DNA of 64,000 nucleotides, taken from contig NZ_CP107852.1 of the NCBI RefSeq assembly GCF_036346875.1, forward strand, positions 5,642,001 through 5,706,000, given 5' to 3'. Origin of the DNA: Nocardia sp. NBC_00508. GTDB lineage: Bacteria > Actinomycetota > Actinomycetes > Mycobacteriales > Mycobacteriaceae. This document shows positions 33,979-40,453 of this stretch, one piece after another (within the stretch, counting starts at the first letter, position 1; every line of letters begins with the position of its first letter). The notes under the pieces are model-generated. The model had not been told where the DNA came from, searched no databases, and saw only the letters and a list, made by a program, of their open reading frames with translations. The position numbers and the translations under genes were made by a program.

Positions 33979-34110
33979 CGGAGAACTCGAGCATCGAGCG
34001 GAGTCGAATGGCGGTTGTAGCGGTGGTTCGAGCCGCCATTTCACTACCCCATGTGATCCCAGCGCGCCCGTCGACCTGGTCGGCCGGCCACTGCGGCGAG
34101 TTTTCGCGGA

Positions 34111-35028
34111 TTATCTCGCCGGACTCACGTGGTCGCCGTCCAGTAGCGTTTTGATCTGGGCCGCACCGGTTTCGGCCAGCCAGGTGTCGAAGGTTCGCAG
34201 GCCCGGGTGGATTTCGCGGATCTCGTCGACGTCTGCCCGCCAGCCGCCGGTATGGCGCATCAGGCGCCAGGTGTTGCCGATCTCCGCGCCGAGCGCGTCC
34301 GCCTCGGATTCACTGACCTCCTGATAGCGCACCTGGTGGCCGGTGGCCTTGCTGATCGCCTCGGCTGCCGCTGGCGGGGTGAGTGCGTCGCCCGCGAGTT
34401 CGAGGACGCGGCCGTGGAAGCGGTCGGGGTCGGCGAACGCGAGAGCGGCGATATCGCCGATATCCGCGACCGCGATGATCTTCATCGGCCCGGCGGCGGG
34501 GAAGAGATGCCGGTGCACGCCGCCGATGATGCCGTCGACCGGCGTGGTGCGCAGCAGGTAGTTCTCCATGAAGCGCACCGGGCGAAGCAGCGTGTAGCGG
34601 ACGCCGCTGGCGATGATCGCATCTTCGATGCGCTTCTTGCCCGTCGTACCCCACGAGATGTTGTCGCCCATCGACGCGATGCCGGTGAACACGATCTGCT
34701 CGACACCAGCGCGGCGTGCCGCGTCCACGAGCGTCCGGCCGCGCGCGGCTTCCAGTTCCACGTCCCAGCCCTGCGGGCCGTACGCGGCGGGCGGGACCCC
34801 GAACAGTCCGGTGACACCGTCCAGCGCCGCGGACAGAGTGTCAGGGGAGTCGAAGTCGCCGATCACGAGTTCCGCGCCGGCGACAGCCATTTCCCGTGCG
34901 GCGGGCGCCTGCGTGTCGCGGACCAGGGCGCGCACCGCGTGACCGTCCGCCAGCAGCTTGCGGGCAGTCGCGCCGCCCTGCTTGCCGGTGGCTCCGGTGA
35001 CCAGGATGAGGTTGTGCTGAGGGGACAT
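34111..35028 (-). CDS. NmrA-type NAD(P)-binding oxidoreductase
   Basis: The 305-residue protein starts LILVTGATGKQGGATARKLL, an atypical short-chain dehydrogenase nucleotide-binding motif, and continues with ALVRDTQAP, GDFDSPDTLSAALDGVTGLF and TLLRPVRFMENYL, typical of NmrA-like quinone-reductase-like proteins. Catalytic Tyr-Lys of classical SDRs is not conserved in this class. GAAGG precedes ATG 35028. The divergent TetR gene and the palindrome between them indicate local repression. The substrate is unknown. Confidence 0.87.
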   Translation of the reverse strand: MSPQHNLILVTGATGKQGGATARKLLADGHAVRALVRDTQAPAAREMAVAGAELVIGDFDSPDTLSAALDGVTGLFGVPPAAYGPQGWDVELEAARGRTLVDAARRAGVEQIVFTGIASMGDNISWGTTGKKRIEDAIIASGVRYTLLRPVRFMENYLLRTTPVDGIIGGVHRHLFPAAGPMKIIAVADIGDIAALAFADPDRFHGRVLELAGDALTPPAAAEAISKATGHQVRYQEVSESEADALGAEIGNTWRLMRHTGGWRADVDEIREIHPGLRTFDTWLAETGAAQIKTLLDGDHVSPAR

Positions 35029-35054
35029 GCTTCGCCTTCTCTGCTCGATAGAAT

Positions 35055-35099
35055 CGGGTCGAGTAACCCGTATTCGGACGATACGGGTGGCTCGACCCG
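35055..35099. promoter_or_regulatory. 45-bp palindromic operator between NmrA-like and TetR genes
   Basis: CGGGTCGAG (35055-35063) and CCCGTAT (35067-35073) are mirrored exactly by ATACGGG (35081-35087) and CTCGACCCG (35091-35099), with 3-nt and 7-nt gaps. This is a very long, perfectly matched dyad in a divergent promoter and is the likely binding site of the adjacent TetR protein. It could serve one dimer per half or two dimers. Confidence 0.8.
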
Positions 35100-35134
35100 G
35101 TTGAACACGTCCGATCAGGGAAGGCCGTAACGAA

Positions 35135-35908
35135 ATGACCGCATCGCTCGCCCCCGGGACGGCGGCGCGCGCCGATGCCCGGCGCAACCGCGCTCTCGTG
35201 CTGGCGGCCGCGCAGCGTGCCTTCGCCGAAGAAGGGGTCTCGGTATCGCTCGCCGAGGTCGCCCGGCGGGCGGGCGTCGGCGCGGGCACCGTCTACCGGC
35301 ACTTCCCGACGAAAGCCGATCTGCTGGAAGCCGTTATGCAGCAGCGCGTCGACCGGTTGGCCACGCTCGCCACCGAATATCTCCGTGCGCCGGACGCCGG
35401 GGACGCCTTCTTCGACTTCTGCACCGCGGTGATCGCCGGCACCCCGGGCAACCAGGCGTTGTGCGACCTGGTCCAATCCGACGACGGCTGGCCGCGCGCG
35501 CTCTTGCAGAGCGCGGGCATGCGCTTTCATCGCGCCCTGGAAGCGTTGCTGGCGGCCGCCCACCGTCAAGGCGCGGTCCGCGCCGACATCGAGCTCGCGG
35601 ACGTGCTCGCGATCTTCACCGGATGCGTTGCGATTCAACAGCTCCGAAAGCCGAGCGGCGGCGTCGACCGCACCGCCGCGATCGTGCTGGACGCGCTGCG
35701 GGCGCGACCGGGTGGACCGGCCGTAACGAAAGAGAGGTCAGCCGTCGAGTGGCGTAACGAATTAGCTGATCGTAACGAAAGTGATGGCGCGGGCTGTCCG
35801 GTGTGTCACGCGACGGTGCCGCGGGCCGGGGTAGGACGCCGGGCCACGTACTGCTCGGCGGCGTGCCGCCAGAAGGCGCATCGGCGCCGCGCCGCAGCGG
35901 CGCGCTAG
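35135..35908 (+). CDS. TetR-family repressor with a C-terminal zinc-ribbon-like extension
   Basis: The 257-residue protein has the TetR helix-turn-helix at about residues 18-66 (SLAEVARRAGVGAGTVYRHF) and an all-helical ligand domain to about residue 195. The end is unusual: CPVCHATVPRAGVGRRATYC followed by SAACRQKAHRRR forms a CxxC...CxxxC cluster with a basic tail. This tail resembles short actinobacterial zinc-ribbon tails. The gene is divergent from the NmrA-like oxidoreductase and likely represses both through the shared palindrome. Confidence 0.85.
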   Translation: MTASLAPGTAARADARRNRALVLAAAQRAFAEEGVSVSLAEVARRAGVGAGTVYRHFPTKADLLEAVMQQRVDRLATLATEYLRAPDAGDAFFDFCTAVIAGTPGNQALCDLVQSDDGWPRALLQSAGMRFHRALEALLAAAHRQGAVRADIELADVLAIFTGCVAIQQLRKPSGGVDRTAAIVLDALRARPGGPAVTKERSAVEWRNELADRNESDGAGCPVCHATVPRAGVGRRATYCSAACRQKAHRRRAAAAR

Positions 35909-36180
35909 TACCTGGATGGCGCATTTGTGCCATCGGAGTCTCTGTGGCCCCATGGCCCCGATCCGGCCGCGGCCTCCCGATGCGACGGATGGATGAGGCG
36001 GCCGTCATACGTGCCAGCGGCCGCGGCGGCGGGCTGGACATCGGGCGCGAGGCGGGCGGCGACGGGATACGGGGCGGGTGCCGTCAAATCGGCGTTCCGG
36101 TGCGATCGGTCGTCGGCACCGGCGTGGAGTGGGCGGCTCGGTGGCTCGGCTGGGCTGAGCGGTCGCCGCAGCACGGCAGG

Positions 36181-36570
36181 TCAGAGCAGGTCGCTGACGT
36201 CATCCGGTACGTCGACGGCGTACTTGCGCAGGATGTCCATCGAGATCACTTCGAGGGCGTTCTCATGCGTGGCGGCCAGGACGACGGGCGCGGCCACACC
36301 GTCCTCGTGTGCGTGCAACCACCGCACGGCCACGACGCACCAGCGATCGCCCGGCTGCAGGCCGGGAAAATTGTTCTCCGGACGCGGCGTGCTCAGATCG
36401 TTGCCGATGGAGGCTTGATGCTCCAGGAACTCCGCCGTGACGACAGTGCAGACGGTGTGGCTGCCCAGATCCTCCGGCCCCGTACTGCAGCAGCCGTCCC
36501 GGTAGAAGCCGGTGAGAGGATCGGCGCCGCACTCTTCCAGCGGCCCCCCAAGCACGTTTCGATCGGTCAC
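36181..36570 (-). CDS. DUF2237 family protein
   Basis: The 129-residue protein begins TDRNVLGGPLEECG and contains LTGFYRDGCCSTGPEDLGSH, CTVVTAEFLEHQASIGNDLS and PENNFPGLQPGDRWC, which match DUF2237. The conserved cysteines and PGLQPGD motif are intact. The GTG at 36570 is preceded by AGGAT. Its function is unknown; family members are widespread in bacteria. It is divergent from ftsY with about 200 bp between. The 272 bp between it and the TetR gene hold nothing recognised. Confidence 0.85.
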   Translation of the reverse strand: MTDRNVLGGPLEECGADPLTGFYRDGCCSTGPEDLGSHTVCTVVTAEFLEHQASIGNDLSTPRPENNFPGLQPGDRWCVVAVRWLHAHEDGVAAPVVLAATHENALEVISMDILRKYAVDVPDDVSDLL

Positions 36571-36772
36571 GTCGCCGATCCTATTGTCCCTTCGCGAGAA
36601 GTTCCGCAGGACAAGAAATCTCAGGGGTTGTGTCGGTGCCCGCCCGAGCCCGCCCGTGGCTCGGAACGCGCGGTGTTCGCCGAGCGTGTGCCGTGCTCGC
36701 GGCGGCGCGACGCGACCGTTGGGTGCGGCTCGGGGCCGAGCCCGTGACGACCGGTCTGCAAGGATGGTCCGC

Positions 36773-38299
36773 GTGAGTCCTGAAGTCTGGATCCTGATCG
36801 CTGTGGTCGCCGCACTGCTGCTCGTGGTGCTTGTCGCCGGTTTCGTCCGGTACAAGCGCGGCCGCGTGTCGCTGACCGCGCCCGCGCAGGACAAGGAGGT
36901 GACCGACCGGTCCGGTGGTTACACCGCGTCCGGCGGATTCAACTTCAGCCGGAGCGGAACCGCGACCGCGCCGCCACCGCTCGAGCGCACCGACACCGAA
37001 GGACAGCCGCACGTCGGGGACGACGCCGCGATCCCGCGCGACGCGCCCAAGCGCGGGATCACCAACGTTCCGCTTCCGGAGGCGGATGTCGCCGAAGCGC
37101 CTCCCGCTGCGGGCGGCGCCGCGTCGACGACGGCGCCCGCCGAGCCCGAGGCCGAATCTCCGACGACCGAGGCGGCCCCGCCCGCGTCGGCCGACCGGGT
37201 GGAGACACCCGAGGACGCAGCCGACATCGCCGCGCCCGTCATCGAACCTGCCGCCCCCGAGGGTGCGGCCGCCGAGCCGGATACCGCCGCCGTGGACACC
37301 GGCACTGCCCCGACGACCGAAGTCGTCGCCCCGGACACTCCCGCGGGCGTCGAGACCGCCCCGGTGCTGGAGGAGATCGAGCCCACCGAGGGCCGCTTGG
37401 TCCGCCTGCGCGGCCGCCTGTCCCGCTCGCAGAACGCGGTCGGCAAGAGCCTGCTCGGCCTGCTCGGCGGCGGCGACCTCGACGACGATTCGTGGGAGGA
37501 GGTCGAGGACACTCTCGTCCTGGCCGACCTCGGCACCGGCAGCACCGCCGCGGTCGTCTCCCGCCTGCGCGCCGAGATGGCGGCGCGCAGCGTGCGCACC
37601 ACCGACCAGGCGCGCGCGGTGCTGCGTGAGGTGCTGATCGAGCAGCTGCGACCGGAGCTGGACCGCTCGGTCCGCGCGCTGCCGCACCCGGATCACCCGT
37701 CCATCCTGCTGGTGGTCGGCGTGAACGGCACCGGGAAGACCACCACCACCGGCAAGCTCGCCCGTGTGCTGGTCGCCGACGGCCGCCGGGTGCTGCTCGG
37801 CGCGGCCGACACCTTCCGCGCCGCGGCAGCCGACCAGCTGCAGACCTGGGGCGAGCGGGTCGGCGCCGACACCATCCGCGGCCGCGAAGGCGCCGACCCG
37901 GCCGCTGTCGCGTTCGACGCGGTGGCGGCGGGTGTCGAGCGCGGTGTCGACGTGGTGCTCATCGACACCGCGGGCCGTCTGCATACCAAGACCGGCCTGA
38001 TGGACGAGCTGGGCAAGGTCAAGCGCGTCGTGGAGAAGAAGGCCGCCGTGGACGAGGTTCTGCTCGTGCTGGACGCCACGGTCGGCCAGAACGGACTGAA
38101 CCAGGCGCGGGTGTTCGCCGAGGTGGTCGACATCACGGGCGTGGTGCTGACCAAGCTGGACGGGACGGCCAAGGGCGGCATCGTCTTCCAGGTCCAGCAC
38201 GAACTGGGTGTGCCGGTGAAGCTGGTCGGTCTCGGTGAGGGCGCCGACGACCTGGCCCCGTTCGAGCCCGCGGCGTTCGTGGACGCGCTGCTGGGCTGA
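36773..38299 (+). CDS. ftsY: FtsY, signal recognition particle receptor
   Basis: The 508-residue protein starts with a membrane helix (about residues 5-25), followed by a long Ala/Pro/Glu-rich acidic A region (to about 200) and the NG GTPase domain. GTPase motifs are GVNGTGKTTTTGKLA (about 320), DTFRAAA, DTAGRLHTK and TKLDGTAKGG. It docks ribosome-SRP complexes (with Ffh, 43469-45031) at the membrane. The GTG at 36773 has AAGGA 8 nt upstream, whereas the in-frame ATG at 36764 has none at useful spacing. The A region is longer than in many species. Confidence 0.94.
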   Translation: MSPEVWILIAVVAALLLVVLVAGFVRYKRGRVSLTAPAQDKEVTDRSGGYTASGGFNFSRSGTATAPPPLERTDTEGQPHVGDDAAIPRDAPKRGITNVPLPEADVAEAPPAAGGAASTTAPAEPEAESPTTEAAPPASADRVETPEDAADIAAPVIEPAAPEGAAAEPDTAAVDTGTAPTTEVVAPDTPAGVETAPVLEEIEPTEGRLVRLRGRLSRSQNAVGKSLLGLLGGGDLDDDSWEEVEDTLVLADLGTGSTAAVVSRLRAEMAARSVRTTDQARAVLREVLIEQLRPELDRSVRALPHPDHPSILLVVGVNGTGKTTTTGKLARVLVADGRRVLLGAADTFRAAAADQLQTWGERVGADTIRGREGADPAAVAFDAVAAGVERGVDVVLIDTAGRLHTKTGLMDELGKVKRVVEKKAAVDEVLLVLDATVGQNGLNQARVFAEVVDITGVVLTKLDGTAKGGIVFQVQHELGVPVKLVGLGEGADDLAPFEPAAFVDALLG

Positions 38300-38403
38300 T
38301 CTTCCCGACCCGCTGAAAACGGTTCGGCCCGCGGCGTTCCGGGCGAGCGGAGCGCCGCGGCCCGTGCGCCGCGATTGTCCGACGCATCGGTGCGAGGCCG
38401 GTC

Positions 38404-38494
38404 ACACCCCGAATGTTTGCCGACTCCTACTCCGCGGTAGCGAATGTCCGATTTTCCGGACACGCTGCTCACAGCGTCGGCAAACATCGGGTGT
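38404..38494. repeat. Long stem-loop between ftsY and amt
   Basis: ACACCCCGAATGTTTGCCGAC (38404-38424) pairs with GTCGGCAAACATCGGGTGT (38476-38494), with only two single-base bulges. In the loop, GTCCG (38446-38450) pairs with CGGAC (38457-38461). The gap 38300-38643 otherwise contains the GlnR site. The structure could terminate ftsY, although there is no T-tract, or be an operator or processing site. Confidence 0.6.
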
Positions 38495-38533
38495 ACGCCA
38501 CGAAACGTGGTAGCAACACAGCTGCGCCATCCG

Positions 38534-38571
38534 TTCACATAGGTGAAACACGACAGCTCAACGGATGAAAC
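38534..38571 (+). promoter_or_regulatory. GlnR box of the amt-glnK-glnD operon
   Basis: TTCAC (38534), 6 bp, GAAAC (38545-38549), 6 bp, GCTCA (38556), 6 bp, GAAAC (38567-38571) follows the actinobacterial GlnR layout gTnAC-N6-GAAAC-N6-gTnAC-N6-GAAAC. Both GAAAC halves are perfect and the spacing exact; the first GTnAC half fits at 4 of 5 and the second poorly. GlnR activates this operon in Streptomyces and Mycobacterium, so nitrogen limitation should induce it. Confidence 0.75.
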
Positions 38572-38643
38572 ACCGAGTGAGGACCCTTCTGTGCAGGTCC
38601 ATTTGCCGGAATCGGCTGGGCCCGAGATGAGGAGGACATTAAG

Positions 38644-40023
38644 GTGGCATTTCCGCTTACCGGTGCACCGGACACCGGTGATACCGCTTGGATGCTGGCG
38701 AGTTCGGCGCTGGTGTTGCTGATGACACCGGGCCTGGCATTCTTCTACGGCGGCATGGTCCGGTCGAAGAACGTGCTCAACATGATCATGATGAGCATCA
38801 GCGCGATGGGTCTGGTCGGCGTGCTGTGGTCGCTGTACGGATACTCGACGGCGTTCGGCGACAACAAGTTCGGCGTGATCGGCGATCCCACGCAGTTCTT
38901 CGGCCTGAAGGGCTTGATCAGTGGTAACTCCGTCGCCGAGGTCAAGGACGCGGCAGGCGCCGTCACGACGGAGGCGGTGAACATCCCGCTCGCGGGCACG
39001 ATTCCGGCGACGGTCTTCGTCGCGTTCCAGCTGATGTTCGCCATCATCACGGTTGCCCTCATCTCGGGCGCGGTCGCCGATCGCCTGAAGTTCAGCGCGT
39101 GGCTGCTGTTCGCGGGCATCTGGTCTACGGTGGTCTACTTCCCCGTCGCGCACTGGGTGTTCGACTTCGACGTGAAGGACGCCGACGGCAACATCGTGCA
39201 CGAGGGCGGCTGGATCGCCAACAAGCTGCTCGCGGTCGACTTCGCCGGCGGTACGGCGGTGCACATCAACGCCGGTGCGGCCGGTCTGGCGCTGGTGCTG
39301 GTGCTCGGTAAGCGCAAGGGCTGGCCGACGACGCCCTTCCGTCCGCACAACCTTCCGTTCGTCATGCTCGGCGCCGGTCTGCTGTGGTTCGGCTGGTTCG
39401 GCTTCAACGCCGGTTCCGCGGTGACCTCCGGTGGCCTCGCCGGTTCGACGTTCATCATCACCACGATTGCCACCTGCGCCGCGATGCTGGCCTGGCTGCT
39501 GGTGGAGAAGGTCCGCGACGGCAAGCCCACCTCGCTGGGCGCTGCCTCGGGCGTCGTGGCCGGTCTGGTGGCCATCACCCCGTCGTGTTCCTCGGTGAAC
39601 GTGCTCGGCGCGCTCGCCATCGGCGTGGTCGCGGGCGCGCTGTGCGCCCTCGCGGTCGGCTTGAAGTTCAAGTTCGGCTTCGACGACTCGCTCGACGTGG
39701 TCGGCGTGCACCTGGTCGGCGGCATCGTCGGCACCCTGATGGTCGGTTTCGTCGCGGCGCCCGAGGCGGGTGCGGCCAAGACCGGTCTGTTCTACGGCGG
39801 CGGCGTCGATCAGCTGTGGCGGCAAGCGGTGGGTGCCGGTGTGGTACTTGCTTTCTCCTTCATCGCGACGCTGATCATTGCCTATATCGTGAAGTTCACC
39901 ATTGGGCTGCGCGTGAGCGAGGAAGAAGAGTCGGTGGGCTTGGACGAGTCCGAGCACGCGGAAACCGCCTACGACTTCGCCGCTCTGGGTAGCACGGCAC
40001 GTTCGGCCGTCAAGGAGGCATGA
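38644..40023 (+). CDS. amt: Ammonium transporter
   Basis: The 459-residue protein has eleven membrane helices and the Amt signatures TPGLAFFYGGMVRSKN (about residue 29), DFAGGTAVHINAGAAGLALV (about 200; pore histidine) and DDSLDVVGVHLVGGIVGTL (about 345; second pore histidine). It moves ammonium across the membrane and is gated by the PII protein encoded next. GTG 38644 is preceded by GAGGAGG. The glnK ribosome binding site lies inside its last codons. A GlnR box lies about 75 bp upstream. Confidence 0.97.
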   Translation: MAFPLTGAPDTGDTAWMLASSALVLLMTPGLAFFYGGMVRSKNVLNMIMMSISAMGLVGVLWSLYGYSTAFGDNKFGVIGDPTQFFGLKGLISGNSVAEVKDAAGAVTTEAVNIPLAGTIPATVFVAFQLMFAIITVALISGAVADRLKFSAWLLFAGIWSTVVYFPVAHWVFDFDVKDADGNIVHEGGWIANKLLAVDFAGGTAVHINAGAAGLALVLVLGKRKGWPTTPFRPHNLPFVMLGAGLLWFGWFGFNAGSAVTSGGLAGSTFIITTIATCAAMLAWLLVEKVRDGKPTSLGAASGVVAGLVAITPSCSSVNVLGALAIGVVAGALCALAVGLKFKFGFDDSLDVVGVHLVGGIVGTLMVGFVAAPEAGAAKTGLFYGGGVDQLWRQAVGAGVVLAFSFIATLIIAYIVKFTIGLRVSEEEESVGLDESEHAETAYDFAALGSTARSAVKEA

Positions 40024-40028
40024 CGAAC

Positions 40029-40367
40029 ATGAAACTGATCACCGCAATCGTCAAACCGTTTACGCTCGAGGACGTCAAGACCGCGCTCGAGCAGGCGGGC
40101 GTGTTGGGCATGACCGTCAGCGAGGTGCAAGGGTACGGCCGGCAGAAGGGGCACACCGAGGTGTACCGCGGCGCCGAGTACTCGGTCGATTTCGTGCCGA
40201 AGGTCCGCGTCGAGGTCGTCGTGGACGACGCGTCCGTCGACAAGGTCGTCGAGGTGATCGTGGAGGCCTCTCGCACGGGCAAGATCGGCGACGGCAAGGT
40301 CTGGGTCTCCCCGGTGGAGTCGATCATTCGCGTGCGGACCGGCGAACGCGGCACCGACGCGCTGTAA
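40029..40367 (+). CDS. glnK: PII nitrogen regulatory protein
   Basis: The 112-residue PII protein begins MKLITAIVKPF and has the T-loop YGRQKGHTEVYRGAEYSVDF with the modifiable Y51, then the second signature KVWVSPVESIIRVRTGERG. It senses 2-oxoglutarate and ATP/ADP and blocks Amt when nitrogen is sufficient. In actinobacteria Y51 is adenylylated by GlnD. ATG 40029 lies 10 nt after AAGGAGG; the ATG at 40020 is too close to it. M. tuberculosis calls this gene glnB; the amt linkage supports glnK. Confidence 0.95.
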   Translation: MKLITAIVKPFTLEDVKTALEQAGVLGMTVSEVQGYGRQKGHTEVYRGAEYSVDFVPKVRVEVVVDDASVDKVVEVIVEASRTGKIGDGKVWVSPVESIIRVRTGERGTDAL

Positions 40368-40387
40368 CGAAGATCGAGTATCGAGCG

Positions 40388-40430
40388 GCGGCCCCGCTCC
40401 CACCGGAACTCCCGGTCGGGGCGGGGCCGC
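40388..40430 (+). terminator. GC-rich hairpin between glnK and glnD
   Basis: GCGGCCCCGC (40388-40397) pairs perfectly with GCGGGGCCGC (40421-40430), and the interior adds ACCGG/CCGGT. This long stem has no T-tract. In a co-transcribed operon it would act as an attenuator or RNA-stability element, lowering glnD relative to amt-glnK. Confidence 0.5.
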
Positions 40431-40453
40431 GCGCCTGAAATGGGCGGTGGGTT

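Noticed and set aside
33300..34110. Several short open frames of 60-136 codons in both directions
   Set aside because: They arise within the two palindromic copies, differ between copies in frame and lack ribosome binding sites or family similarity.
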